Source of the DNA: Marinifilum caeruleilacunae
GTDB taxonomy: Bacteria; Bacteroidota; Bacteroidia; Bacteroidales; Marinifilaceae
Length of the DNA: 64,000 nucleotides
Direction: 5' to 3'
Assembly (NCBI RefSeq): GCF_013141825.1
Contig: NZ_RZNH01000001.1
Span: 1-64,000 of the forward strand
Numbering within the stretch: the first letter of the stretch is position 1; each line of letters begins with the position of its first letter. The translations under genes and the position numbers were made by a program. The notes beneath the pieces are model-generated. The model saw only the letters and a program-made list of their open reading frames with translations. It made no database searches and was not told the origin of the DNA. Below are positions 43,682 through 52,714 of the stretch, one piece after another.

Positions 43682-44188
43682 ATGAGAAATTTATTATGTG
43701 TAGGTTTTGCTGCAATTTTATTAGGATTAAGTGCGTGTAGTAGCGATGAAACTGAAATTATTGAAGAAGAAGTAATATCCCAACCGATTCAAATTGATGC
43801 ACAATTATTACTGGATCTGGTGAACGATGTCAGAGCTTCAGGAACTACTTGTGGCGACACTTACTATCCACCGGTTGATGCCGTATCCTGGAACAATAAA
43901 CTTGAGCAAGCAGCCACTAATCATAGTACAGATATGTATGAGAATGATTTTTTTGCGCATGAATCCCCAAATGGAAGTACCTTAACAACTCGTTTGCAAG
44001 AGGTGGAGTACAATTATTCTACGGCCGGTGAAAACATTGCTTATGGTTATACCAGCGAACAGCAGGTAATAGAAGCCTGGTTAAACAGTCAGGGGCATTG
44101 TGCCAATATCATGAATGGCAATTATAAGGAAATGGGTGTTGGAAGAGTTGGGAATTACTGGACCCAAAATTTTGGATCACAACGCTAG
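43682..44188 (+). CDS. CAP/SCP-domain lipoprotein
   Basis: A 168-residue lipoprotein from ATG 43682; an in-frame TTG at 43664 is less likely. The lipobox is LGLSAC, with lipidation at the cysteine. The CAP domain follows: LVNDVRASG, LEQAATNHSTDMYENDFFAHESPNG, GENIAYGY and AWLNSQGHCANIMNGNYKEMGVG. These contain the two histidines and two glutamates of the CAP cavity. Bacterial members are of uncertain function (proposed sterol, lipid or protease roles). It is exposed on the outer or periplasmic face. Confidence 0.9.
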   Translation: MRNLLCVGFAAILLGLSACSSDETEIIEEEVISQPIQIDAQLLLDLVNDVRASGTTCGDTYYPPVDAVSWNNKLEQAATNHSTDMYENDFFAHESPNGSTLTTRLQEVEYNYSTAGENIAYGYTSEQQVIEAWLNSQGHCANIMNGNYKEMGVGRVGNYWTQNFGSQR

Positions 44189-44201
44189 AATTAAGAGCAT
44201 G

Positions 44202-44232
44202 AAAAAACCACACCGAGCGTTAATCGGTGTGG
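44202..44232 (-). terminator. terminator of the rpsF-rpsR-rplI operon
   Basis: CCACACCGA (44208-44216) and its complement (44224-44232) around GCGTTAA. On the minus strand it is followed by six T residues, so it mainly serves rplI. On the plus strand the tail CTTATAT is weaker but may end the CAP-protein transcript. Confidence 0.8.
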
Positions 44233-44304
44233 CTTATATCTGTTTGTTTGAAAAGCTTTAAGTCTGTCTGTTAAAAACTTAAATTAATTGTGTTGTGAAG
44301 CGAA

Positions 44305-44748
44305 TTATTCCGACACTACTTCAAATTCGATCTCAACCTTAACTTCTTTGTGAAGTTTGATTGAAGCGGTATATTTACCGATCTCTTTTACAGCGTCTTT
44401 GATAGAAATCACTTTTCTGTCAATTTCAAATCCTTTTTCCACTAATGCTTCAGCGATTTGGATGTTGTTAACAGAACCGAAGATCTTACCAGTAGTACTA
44501 GTTTTAGCACCTAAACTTAAAGTAACACCTTCTAATTTCTTAGCAACTTCTAGTGCTTCGTTTTTGATTTTTTCCTCTTTATGAGCTCTTTGTCTCATGT
44601 TTTCAGCATGCATTTTTTTAGCTGACTCTGTAGCCAAAATTGCAAGACCGTTAGGAATTAAATAGTTTCTTCCGTAACCGTTCTTAACAGTTACAATATC
44701 GTTCTTATATCCTAAAGTATGGATATCTTGTTTTAAGATTACTTCCAT
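44305..44748 (-). CDS. rplI: 50S ribosomal protein bL9
   Basis: A 147-residue protein. The N-terminal signature MEVILKQDIHTLGYKNDIVTVKNGYGRNYLIP is diagnostic for L9, followed by the long connecting helix (AKKMHAENMRQRAHKEEKIKNEALEVAKKLEG) and the C-terminal rRNA-binding domain. Last gene of the conserved rpsF-rpsR-rplI operon. Confidence 0.98.
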   Translation of the reverse strand: MEVILKQDIHTLGYKNDIVTVKNGYGRNYLIPNGLAILATESAKKMHAENMRQRAHKEEKIKNEALEVAKKLEGVTLSLGAKTSTTGKIFGSVNNIQIAEALVEKGFEIDRKVISIKDAVKEIGKYTASIKLHKEVKVEIEFEVVSE

Positions 44749-44771
44749 TTCGTTTCCTCCTTCTTTAAAGA

Positions 44772-45041
44772 TTATTTCATCATGTCAGTTACGTATGGTA
44801 GTAATGCTAGGTGACGTGCACGCTTAACAGCAGTAGCTACCTTTCTTTGATATTTTAAAGAAGTACCTGTGATACGACGAGGTAAAATCTTACCCTGCTC
44901 GTTCAAGAATTTCTTCAAGAATTCAGGATCTTTGTAATCGATATACTTGATCTTGTTTTTCTTGAAACGACAGTATTTTTTCTTTTTGATCTCAACTGAA
45001 GGTGGGGTCAAATATCTGATTTCTGATTGATTCTGTGCCAT
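44772..45041 (-). CDS. rpsR: 30S ribosomal protein bS18
   Basis: An 89-residue protein with the S18 core [48 protein letters not shown]. It sits 3 bp after rpsF and 23 bp before rplI. S18 pairs with S6 on the 30S platform and, in several phyla, in autoregulation. Confidence 0.98.
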   Translation of the reverse strand: MAQNQSEIRYLTPPSVEIKKKKYCRFKKNKIKYIDYKDPEFLKKFLNEQGKILPRRITGTSLKYQRKVATAVKRARHLALLPYVTDMMK

Positions 45042-45044
45042 AGC

Positions 45045-45395
45045 TTATTTCTCCTCTTTAGTTTCTTTAAGGTTTCCTTTTCTTTTAATTGAATACTCAT
45101 AAGCGTATTTATCAAGCTTGAAAGTTAAGAAACGCATGATTCTTTCATCACGTCTGTAGTTTACTTCCAATTTCTCAATTAATTCACCTGGAGCTTCAAA
45201 TTGAAGTAGTTGGTAAAAACCAGTACTTTTCTTCTGAATTGGATAAGCAAGCTTGCGCAGTCCCCAGTTCTCTTCATTTTCAATCTTACCGCCATTTTCG
45301 GTAATAAGAGTCTTGAATTTTTCTACCGCTTCCTTTACCTGAGCCTCAGATAAAACGGGAGTTACAATGAAAACGGTTTCATAATGATTCAACAT
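45045..45395 (-). CDS. rpsF: 30S ribosomal protein bS6
   Basis: A 116-residue protein beginning [26 protein letters not shown], with the S6 motifs [11 protein letters not shown] and the charged C-terminal tail. It is first in the operon. The roughly 45-nt leader starts GCGGCTCG; S6-S18 leader motifs with a CCG element are known elsewhere, but I cannot confirm one here. Confidence 0.98.
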   Translation of the reverse strand: MLNHYETVFIVTPVLSEAQVKEAVEKFKTLITENGGKIENEENWGLRKLAYPIQKKSTGFYQLLQFEAPGELIEKLEVNYRRDERIMRFLTFKLDKYAYEYSIKRKGNLKETKEEK

Positions 45396-45446
45396 AACTT
45401 AAATAATTTAATTAATACTTAATAATTAAGTGTTTTTATCGAGCCG

Positions 45447-45477
45447 CAAAATTAACTATTCTTTTTTGATTTTTCAA
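45447..45477 (-). promoter_or_regulatory. rpsF promoter
   Basis: On the minus strand: TTG (complement of 45475-45477), 20-bp spacer, perfect -7 box TAATTTTG (complement of 45447-45454). A second perfect box TACTTTTG lies upstream (complement of 45509-45516) but has no well-placed -33. Confidence 0.7.
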
Positions 45478-45685
45478 GAATATCAATCCTTTATTCGGCT
45501 ACGAATTGCAAAAGTAAGCAATACCAAATGAATAGAAAAGAGCTTGAACTGATTTTTTCAAAATGCTAAGCAACTTAATCAGCGGCATAATCACTGTTTT
45601 TATTCAGTCTGTATTCCTTGCATTGCTTGGCAAGACACCCATTTTTTTGTAACTTATTAGTAACAGTATAACTAAACTCAGGCTT

Positions 45686-46810
45686 ATGAAGGACAGGATG
45701 ATAACATTAGCGACCTATAGTTACTCAAGAGCCCAGTTGCTTCAAACTCGTCTGGAATCAGAAGGAGTAGAGTGCTATTTGAAGAATTTAAATCTAATTC
45801 AATCTGCCATTGGTGGCGGAGTAAAGGTTAGAATTAAAGAAGAAGACCTAAATCGTGCTTTAAAAATTATTGAAGAGCTCGATTTAAGCTATGCTCAGGA
45901 AGATTTAGATGCTGCTTTTCCACATCAGAATATTGATGTGAACCGCATCTTGGTTCCTGTTGATTTCTCGGATTTTTCTCCAAAATTATGCGATTGTGCA
46001 GTTGGCATTGCCAAAAAATTTAATGCTGACATTTTACTGTTCCACACTTATTTTGCTTCGGCAATAGAAACAGTGCCATTTTCCGATAGCTATACCTACA
46101 ATTCAACGGTAGTGGAAGTACTATCAGAAGTGGAAAAGAATGCCAAAGCAAAAATTAAGGAATTGTACTATGATATTCGAAATCGACTCGAAAAGGATAA
46201 AATAGAAGGGATTGAGGTAGATTATGAATTAAGTGGAGGCACTGCGTCATCAGAAATATTGAATATCTGTAAAAAATACCAACCCGATTTAATGATTATG
46301 GGCAGTAGAGGAGAGACAGCTGGCACAACCAATTTATTGGGTAGTGTGGTTTCGAATGTAATAGAGGAAACCGATGTTCCAATGTTAATACTCTCCGACC
46401 AGGGTGATGAAGTAGATTTTGACAAGATTCACAATATCATGTATGCTACCGATTTTGATAAGGCCGATTTTAGAGCCATAGCCAACCTGAAGTACATCAC
46501 TCAGCCTTACGATATGAAAATCCATTGCGTACATTTTGATGACAAATCGACTGATGATCCGATGGAAGAGCACCGCATGCAAGTGATTCGCAAATACTTA
46601 AAAAGAGCGCTTGGCGATTCTGATGTGAGTTGCAGAATTATTCATGAAGACGAAAAAATGGAAGGGATTGAGAAGTATACTCATGATCATGATATTGGTT
46701 TAATTGCGATTCTGGCAAGAAAACACAATTTATTGCAAAGGTTATTCTTTGGTCAGATGTCAAGAAAACTATTTATTAAAACACACATGCCTATTCTGGT
46801 ATTTCATTAA
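45686..46810 (+). CDS. DUF2007 + tandem USP protein
   Basis: A 374-residue protein with three parts. Residues 1-70 are a DUF2007 (putative signal-transducing) domain, MITLATYSYSRAQLLQTRLESEGVECYLKN ... GGVKVRIKEEDLNRALKII. A first USP domain follows from about residue 86 (NRILVPVDFSDFSPKLCDCAVGIA), with the ATP-type loop LMIMGSRGETAGTTNLLGSVVSNVIE. A second, degenerate USP domain begins near residue 250 (IHNIMYATDFDKADFRAI). It has the G-x2-G-like loop absent from the two USPs at 1.4-3.2 kb, so it is more likely to bind ATP. ATG 45698 is an alternative start. Confidence 0.82.
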   Translation: MKDRMITLATYSYSRAQLLQTRLESEGVECYLKNLNLIQSAIGGGVKVRIKEEDLNRALKIIEELDLSYAQEDLDAAFPHQNIDVNRILVPVDFSDFSPKLCDCAVGIAKKFNADILLFHTYFASAIETVPFSDSYTYNSTVVEVLSEVEKNAKAKIKELYYDIRNRLEKDKIEGIEVDYELSGGTASSEILNICKKYQPDLMIMGSRGETAGTTNLLGSVVSNVIEETDVPMLILSDQGDEVDFDKIHNIMYATDFDKADFRAIANLKYITQPYDMKIHCVHFDDKSTDDPMEEHRMQVIRKYLKRALGDSDVSCRIIHEDEKMEGIEKYTHDHDIGLIAILARKHNLLQRLFFGQMSRKLFIKTHMPILVFH

Positions 46811-46828
46811 AACATAAGCATATAGACA

Positions 46829-46858
46829 AAAAAAAGACGCAGCATTGCGTCTTTTTTT
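46829..46858. terminator. bidirectional terminator between the USP gene and mtaB
   Basis: GACGC flanked by A and T runs: AAAAAAAGACGC/GCGTCTTTTTTT around AGCATT. T tracts are present on both strands. Confidence 0.9.
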
Positions 46859-48140
46859 ATATCATTTGCTCTCCGGTTAATACAGGTTCATCTTCAGCCG
46901 TCATACTCTTGATTTTAACCTTATAAAAGTGATTTTTCTTGAGCTCTTCTCCTGAAAATTCTACCGGGATATAGTGCTCTCCGTATCCTTTGGCTATTTT
47001 GCCATTTGTTTTTTCTACCAAAACAATTTGCTCTTTACCAATAAATTCTGTTCGGTATTGCTTTTTAACCTGGTCGGATATTCCTCTGAGCAATTCGCTT
47101 CGTTTTGTCTTTATTTTTTCATCTACCTGCTCTGTCATTCTTTCAGCTCTTGTTCCTTTTCTTATGGAATATTTGAAAGCATGAACATGGCCAAATTGTA
47201 ACTCTTTAATAATGTTACATGTTGCATCAAAATCCTGATCCGACTCTCCAGGAAATCCGATAATAACATCTGTTGTGATATTAAAATCGCTTCGTACCGA
47301 ACGCACTCTATCAACAATCTCCTTAAATCTTTTGATGGTGTACATTCTTCTCATTTGCAACAAAACAGGATCTGATCCACTTTGCAAACAAAGATGAAGG
47401 TGAGGAGTCATTTTTGGATGATTTAGCAGGCCTAAAAATTTATCTCCAAAACCATCAGGTTCTATGGATGATATGCGAAGGCGAAAATCTCCTTCCAATT
47501 CCAGAATTTGCTCAACAATATCATCAAATTTATAATTCTCGAATTCGTAACGACCAATATTAACTCCAGTTAAAACCACCTCTTTTGCTCCATTGGAAAT
47601 TACATCTCTTACATTATCCAAAATGTCCTGAATTGGCCTGCTTACAGCCCTTCCTCGTACCGAAGGAATGATGCAAAATGTGCAAAAATTATCGCAACCA
47701 TCTTGTATTTTAACCATGCTTCGAGTGTGAAAACCCTTCTCTGTTGAACCATAAGAAAACAAATCAGTATTTAATTTCGATGGGTGTAAAATCTCACCTT
47801 TGTAATGTGCTTCAACCAAAGAGAATACAGAGCTTTTTCTATCGTTCTCAACCACGTAATTGATTTCCTCGCGACTTTCGAGTTCGTTTTTAGCATTGTT
47901 GGCCATACAACCGGTCACAACCAAAATTGAATTTGGATTTTTTCGATTGGCCTGATTGATGAAATTTCTGGATTTATGGTCACTCTGATGAGTTACTGTA
48001 CATGAGTTGATAACATATACATCAGCCTCTTTGTCAAATGGAACCAATTGAAAATCATTATCCTGAAACTGGGATGCAATGGCATCTGTTTCATACTGAT
48101 TTAATCTACAGCCCAATGTTTTAAAAGCTACTTTTTTCAT
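46857..48140 (-). CDS. mtaB: tRNA methylthiotransferase MtaB (ms2t6A37)
   Basis: A 427-residue radical-SAM methylthiotransferase. The N-terminal UPF0004 domain has cluster cysteines in TLGCRLNQYETD, INSCTVTHQSD and VTGCMAN. The radical-SAM CxxxCxxC is in GCDNFCTFCIIPSVRGRAVSRP, and a C-terminal TRAM domain ends the protein. GCRLNQ and NSCTVT are the MtaB type and differ from MiaB's GCQMN. It thiomethylates t6A37 in tRNAs that read ANN codons. It overlaps the following miaB-like gene by 4 bp. Confidence 0.92.
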   Translation of the reverse strand: MKKVAFKTLGCRLNQYETDAIASQFQDNDFQLVPFDKEADVYVINSCTVTHQSDHKSRNFINQANRKNPNSILVVTGCMANNAKNELESREEINYVVENDRKSSVFSLVEAHYKGEILHPSKLNTDLFSYGSTEKGFHTRSMVKIQDGCDNFCTFCIIPSVRGRAVSRPIQDILDNVRDVISNGAKEVVLTGVNIGRYEFENYKFDDIVEQILELEGDFRLRISSIEPDGFGDKFLGLLNHPKMTPHLHLCLQSGSDPVLLQMRRMYTIKRFKEIVDRVRSVRSDFNITTDVIIGFPGESDQDFDATCNIIKELQFGHVHAFKYSIRKGTRAERMTEQVDEKIKTKRSELLRGISDQVKKQYRTEFIGKEQIVLVEKTNGKIAKGYGEHYIPVEFSGEELKKNHFYKVKIKSMTAEDEPVLTGEQMI

Positions 48141-49480
48141 GCTACTTTTTCATTAACAACAACCAATTCGCCTTCTACAGAAAAATCAGCAGCCGATGTA
48201 ATTTTAATATCTACAAATTCTCCAATTAAGGCCTTATCATCCGATAAGAAACGAACATTGATTTTCCCTTCGGTTAATGCAGCAAGGTAACCATCATGAC
48301 GCGCATTTCCTTTCACCAAAACTCTATAAGTTTTACCTAACATGCTCTCATTATAGGCCTTCGAATGTACTTTTAAGTCCTCGGTTAACTGGTGATGGCG
48401 TTGCTTTTTAACATCCAGGCTCACGTCGTCGAACCAACGATGACTTAAGGCTCCGGGTCGAGGAGAGTACATGGCAATATATGCCATATTATACTTAAAC
48501 TCTGCCATGGCTTTTCGGGTGTTTTCAAACTGCTCATCGTTTTCCCCGGTAAAACCAACAATAATATCTGTAAACAGGGTAGCCTGCGGAATTAATCTTC
48601 TAATGGTGTTTACAATTTGACGATATTTTTCCAATCCATGTTTTCTGTTCATATGAATCAAAACCTTATCATCACCCGATTGAATAGGCAGGTGGATCTG
48701 TTTGGCTAAACAATCATACTCTGCAATTACTTCAATCACTTCATCAGTCATATCACGTGGGTGAGGGGAAGTAAAGTAAACCCAAAATTCCTTTTGCAAT
48801 TCATTACCCAATTTTCCAATTTGCCTTAGAAGTTCAGGAAAATCAACCTCTTCACCCTTTTTGTCAAGTCCATAAGAATTCACATTTTGTCCTAATAGGG
48901 TAATCGATTTAAAGCCTCTTTCCACCAAACTTTTCACTTCTCCAACAATCTCAGCCGAAGGGCGGGACACTTCACGACCACGTGTGTAAGGAACAGCACA
49001 GAATGAACAAAATTTATCGCATCCATTTTGAATGGGCACAAATGCCTCGAATTCTGAAGTGTAGTGCGGTTTCACGTTCCAAAATTCAGAAATGTTTTCA
49101 TTCTGCGAATCAAAGCCATTTTGCAAACCAACCGGTGTAGAGATTCCATACTGCTGAATCATTTCAGGCAATTTTGGAAGATCCTTCATCTGAAAAATAA
49201 TATCAAACAGTTTTAGAAATTTCTCTAAATCAGAAGGTAAAATACAACCAGAAACAAAAGTCACCAGGTTTCGTTTGTTCTTCCAAAGATTCCATTTGTG
49301 TATTTTTGAATATACTTTATCAATTGCTTTTTGGCGTACCGAACAGGCCAGTATTCCAATTAGGTTTGCCTCTTCCTCACGATCAGTCCACTGATATCCC
49401 ATCTTTTCAATAACCGAACGAACACGTTCGCCATCGGAAGCATTCATTTGGCAGCCTAATGATACTAAGTGATATTTCAT
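48137..49480 (-). CDS. MiaB-family tRNA methylthiotransferase
   Basis: A 447-residue radical-SAM methylthiotransferase with all cluster ligands: SLGCQMNASDGERV, ACSVRQKAIDK, SGCILPSD and GCDKFCSFCAVPYTRGREVSRP, plus a TRAM domain (YRVLVKGNARHDGYLAALTEGKINVRF). GCQMN points to MiaB (ms2i6A37), but the NTCAVRE-type second motif reads ILACSVRQ, so it is a divergent member and I give no symbol. It is upstream of and overlaps mtaB by 4 bp, giving an operon of two position-37 thiolation enzymes. Confidence 0.85.
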   Translation of the reverse strand: MKYHLVSLGCQMNASDGERVRSVIEKMGYQWTDREEEANLIGILACSVRQKAIDKVYSKIHKWNLWKNKRNLVTFVSGCILPSDLEKFLKLFDIIFQMKDLPKLPEMIQQYGISTPVGLQNGFDSQNENISEFWNVKPHYTSEFEAFVPIQNGCDKFCSFCAVPYTRGREVSRPSAEIVGEVKSLVERGFKSITLLGQNVNSYGLDKKGEEVDFPELLRQIGKLGNELQKEFWVYFTSPHPRDMTDEVIEVIAEYDCLAKQIHLPIQSGDDKVLIHMNRKHGLEKYRQIVNTIRRLIPQATLFTDIIVGFTGENDEQFENTRKAMAEFKYNMAYIAMYSPRPGALSHRWFDDVSLDVKKQRHHQLTEDLKVHSKAYNESMLGKTYRVLVKGNARHDGYLAALTEGKINVRFLSDDKALIGEFVDIKITSAADFSVEGELVVVNEKVA

Positions 49481-49560
49481 TATTCAATAATTATCAATTA
49501 CTAGTGATAAGACTTGAGTTGCCTACAGGCCTAACGCTTATCAACCTAAATTTGTTAAGT

Positions 49561-50205
49561 TTAAAAATATACTTCGGTATGAATAGGGCCTAGCTGAACC
49601 CCCTGTTTTTCAAGGATATCATAAGCTTCATAAATCATATGGCAGTTCCCACACAGGTAGCAAACTGTATCCGAAGAAACAGGGTTCTGCTTTAAATATT
49701 CCGTTACGCGACCATGAAAATCTCCAGTTTTTTCTCTTGATGTACACAAAATATAATTGCCATTTTCGTAAGAATCTCTTTCATATGCTTCTTCTTCTTT
49801 ACGAACGCCGTGCAACAAGCGGTAGTCCATTTCCGGATGTGTAGCAATAAAACTATGAATAGGAGAGATTCCGGTTCCGGTTGCAATGAATAAAAATTTC
49901 TTCTTATTAATTTCATCATTTTGCAAGGAGAAATGCCCAAAAGGTCCGTCAATATCAAGCTTATCGCCAGGTTTGCAACGCTTTAATTTCTTTGATACCA
50001 ATCCATTTTCAACTTCTTTAATCAGAACTTCCAAATGTTCATCATTTTCCGAACTATAAATAGAATATTCTCTTCTATCGATACTTCCAGAAAATCCCAA
50101 AGTGATGTACTGACCAGTTTTAAATGTAAAGTCATTTTTCTCCATTCGAATGATATAGGTCGATGGAGTAAGATTTCTTATTTCGATAACTTTATGTGAT
50201 CTCAT
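49561..50205 (-). CDS. ferredoxin-NADP reductase-type oxidoreductase
   Basis: A 214-residue flavoprotein from ATG 50205 (MRSHKVIEIRNLTPSTYIIRM); the longer in-frame version starts with TTG at 50295 and adds unconserved sequence. The FAD-binding barrel has REYSIYSSE near residue 50, and the NAD(P)-binding domain has FIATGTGISPIHSFI and CGNCHMIYEAYDIL near the C-terminus ending in an aromatic EVYF. It is short relative to classical Fpr. A partner ferredoxin or flavodoxin is not nearby, so the pathway is open. Confidence 0.85.
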   Translation of the reverse strand: MRSHKVIEIRNLTPSTYIIRMEKNDFTFKTGQYITLGFSGSIDRREYSIYSSENDEHLEVLIKEVENGLVSKKLKRCKPGDKLDIDGPFGHFSLQNDEINKKKFLFIATGTGISPIHSFIATHPEMDYRLLHGVRKEEEAYERDSYENGNYILCTSREKTGDFHGRVTEYLKQNPVSSDTVCYLCGNCHMIYEAYDILEKQGVQLGPIHTEVYF

Positions 50206-50602
50206 TTCAATTATTGTATTTTTTAATTTTGCCCAAATTTTCTTCAAATTCGCTATGTGGAATCTTTTTAAATAAGGGATTACAAAAAAATACAAAATTA
50301 CTTGAACTTACAAGCATTATAAGACCTTTTTGTCTCTTTATGGTGTCAAAATTGTCAAAGCGCTCCCAAAACGGCAAAAATTAGTTGATTTTGCACAGAA
50401 TGTGAGCTGGTTCGATCGGCTTATTTTTGCTATATATCTCTGATTATCTTGACATTTCGTGCAATATAGCCCAAGCTTAACTTCCTGAGAATTTCGTGTT
50501 TGGATTGTTTCTTAGTGAATGGCTGTAATACTTTGTGAATTTTGCTTTAAATTTTCAGTCGAATCATGTGAGCGATGTCACTTTGTGTTTTTTTAAGATC
50601 GC
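50206..50602. other. intergenic region between bioD and the reductase gene
   Basis: A TAATTTTG box on the minus strand (complement of 50293-50300) may start the reductase transcript, about 80 nt before the ATG. At 50565-50605 a loose hairpin (AGCGAT arms) may lie at the end of the biotin operon, but its T tract is in the loop, so I do not call it a terminator. Nothing else is seen. Confidence 0.4.
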
Positions 50603-51280
50603 TTAGAAAAATTTTGAAAAATCCACCCTTGCACTTTCAAAATTTTCAATTACCGGAATTTCAACGATTGGACAATCAAAATTCATTTTATTCAAATAGT
50701 GTTCAAATACCTTGACCGAATCTTTTAGAATAAATTCGGAATCTGCAGGAAAATGATTGTAAATTAATCCATGCAAAGGAATATTTCTTTTTTGCAAAAT
50801 TTCCAGGCTAAGCAATGTATGATTAATGCTGCCTAATTTTGATGAGCTCACCAAAATGGTTGGGTACCTCTTTTCTTCCAGGTAATCGAGTAAAGAATAG
50901 TCTAAAGTGATCGGGACATTTAAACCTCCAACTCCTTCTAATAAAACAAGTTCAAACTTATCGTTTAATGTTTTAGTTGAATGTTCAATTTTTTCCAAAT
51001 CAATGGTTTTATTTTGCATTTCTGCTGCCAAATGAGGAGAGGCAGGATAATCAAACACAAAAGGACAGGTTGTTCCATCACGATCCACATCCATTAAATC
51101 AATCCCCATCAAATTTCGATGAGTTTGAATATCTTCTGATATGCCTTTACAGCCAGTTTGCGCAAATTTTTGGGTAACTACATCAACTCCCTTGCTGTGT
51201 AAATACTTGGCCATTAGGCCAGTTGCAAAGGATTTTCCAGCATCGGTATCAATACCGGCAACAAAATATATCGACATCAA
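50603..51280 (-). CDS. bioD: dethiobiotin synthetase
   Basis: A 225-residue ATP-dependent carboxylase that closes the ureido ring of dethiobiotin. The P-loop variant VAGIDTDAGKSFATG is at residues 7-21, EGVGGLNVP near residue 116 and the SSKLGSINHTLLS loop near residue 148. It is the last gene of bioA-F-G-C-D, 2 bp after bioC. ATG one codon downstream (51277) is an alternative start. Confidence 0.93.
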   Translation of the reverse strand: MMSIYFVAGIDTDAGKSFATGLMAKYLHSKGVDVVTQKFAQTGCKGISEDIQTHRNLMGIDLMDVDRDGTTCPFVFDYPASPHLAAEMQNKTIDLEKIEHSTKTLNDKFELVLLEGVGGLNVPITLDYSLLDYLEEKRYPTILVSSSKLGSINHTLLSLEILQKRNIPLHGLIYNHFPADSEFILKDSVKVFEHYLNKMNFDCPIVEIPVIENFESARVDFSKFF

Positions 51281-51282
51281 TT

Positions 51283-52044
51283 CTATTTTTTAGGTTTCGC
51301 AATAAAGTAAATTGGTTGATAGGTAAGAGGCACTCCCAATTCTGTTCCAAACAAATCGGCATAATCTTCTTCGAATCTTTTTAAATCGCTCTTAGTCCAT
51401 GCTTTACCAGGTATGCCGTTCACACCAGTTTGTTTCATATGCTTTAAAACGCCAAGCGGATTTGAAAAATACCTGGTGATAGTTTCCCTATCGCTCCATA
51501 TAATTTCAAACTTATCAGAAAGTAAGCGTTCGTGTTTACCAAAGGATAAATAATTTAAGCCTTTACCTTCAACATCCCTGATTTCACGGTAATTGTCAGG
51601 CCCAAAAGAGCTAAAAACCAACAGCGATTCCGACGACAACACATCATAAACCTTGGAAAGAAAGGCTTCTAAGTCGCTAAACCATTGAAATGTAGAACTG
51701 GAAATCACCAAATCCAAATTGCTTGGAAGTTCCATATTTTCAATATCCCCACCAAAAAAATGAATACTGGAATCAATTCTTTGCAGCACTTCCTGATATT
51801 CCAAAACAATATCATTAGCATGATATTTATCTGCCTGAAAATGATTGAAAAACTTCTCGGTTAAAACTGCCGGTCCACAACCAATTTCCAGAACATTCTG
51901 AAAATGACCACTTTTAATTCGTAAAAGTTCATTGATTAACCTGGAGGCAATTGCTTCCTGAACAATGGCGTGCTTACGATAAGTTTCTATGCTTTTTACA
52001 AAGCTTTTTTGTACACTATCTTTATTTATCTTCTGATTTTCCAC
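51283..52044 (-). CDS. bioC: malonyl-ACP O-methyltransferase
   Basis: A 253-residue SAM methyltransferase that starts pimelate synthesis by methylating malonyl-ACP. The N-terminus VQKSFVKSIETYRKHAIVQ is typical of BioC, motif I is VLEIGCGPAVLTEKF near residue 54, and LDLVISSSTFQWFSD near residue 110 is the BioC version of motif II. The start overlaps bioG by 23 bp. Confidence 0.93.
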   Translation of the reverse strand: MENQKINKDSVQKSFVKSIETYRKHAIVQEAIASRLINELLRIKSGHFQNVLEIGCGPAVLTEKFFNHFQADKYHANDIVLEYQEVLQRIDSSIHFFGGDIENMELPSNLDLVISSSTFQWFSDLEAFLSKVYDVLSSESLLVFSSFGPDNYREIRDVEGKGLNYLSFGKHERLLSDKFEIIWSDRETITRYFSNPLGVLKHMKQTGVNGIPGKAWTKSDLKRFEEDYADLFGTELGVPLTYQPIYFIAKPKK

Positions 52045-52714
52045 AACTTAAATCCTCAATAATCTCATCCCACGTATTCCAATTATCAAAGCAATAATGA
52101 GGGTAATCTCTTTCTATCGAAACAGTATCCTTGCTCCATGCATTTCTTTGATTATCAGCGGAAAATATAAAATCTTTATTTCCAATTAATGCTTTATTAT
52201 AAATCGACCAATCGGTAAAGTGATTTTGAATTATCGACTGTAATTCAAGTAATTCCTTCAATTGATCATCTAAATCTCTTTTCGGTAAATTTGCGTGAAA
52301 GTGCTGATATGCCGATTTGCCACCACACATTCTCATCCAAAATTTTTCAAGGTTTTTCTCGTTTAAACCTGATATTGTTCCCTGGAAAACAGCGGGTGGA
52401 ATGCCCTTTAAATTATCGATTGGATGGACAGTCCCATTTATTGCAATTGCATCTGTGAATAAATTTTTACGATCCTTCATTAATAGATTCGCAACATAAA
52501 CTCCTAACGACCACGCAAGCAAATAGATCCCTTCATAGTTCTCAAAAAGTCGCTTGATTTCTTTCGTCTGTAGAATATCTCTGTAGTCATAGCACATCAG
52601 GACATCATACTCCTTGCTAAGTAGTTGAGAAAACGGCGTTTCATCACAACTCCATCCATTAAAAAAAAGGATGCATTTCTCTTTTGAGTTCTTGTGTAAC
52701 CATTTAGTTTTCAT
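52022..52714 (-). CDS. bioG: pimeloyl-ACP methyl ester esterase, BioG/DUF452 type
   Basis: A 230-residue alpha/beta hydrolase. The N-terminal LFFNGWSCDETPF and the nucleophile elbow LAWSLGVYVAN near residue 69 are the hallmarks of BioG (DUF452), which replaces BioH in many bacteria. It removes the methyl group that BioC adds. Its position between bioF and bioC with overlaps at both ends (11 bp with bioF, 23 bp with bioC) confirms the role. Confidence 0.9.
   Translation of the reverse strand: MKTKWLHKNSKEKCILFFNGWSCDETPFSQLLSKEYDVLMCYDYRDILQTKEIKRLFENYEGIYLLAWSLGVYVANLLMKDRKNLFTDAIAINGTVHPIDNLKGIPPAVFQGTISGLNEKNLEKFWMRMCGGKSAYQHFHANLPKRDLDDQLKELLELQSIIQNHFTDWSIYNKALIGNKDFIFSADNQRNAWSKDTVSIERDYPHYCFDNWNTWDEIIEDLSCGKSEDK

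Noticed and set aside
50565..50605. Terminator for the biotin operon
   Set aside because: The possible stem is short and its T tract would lie in the loop; not a credible intrinsic terminator.
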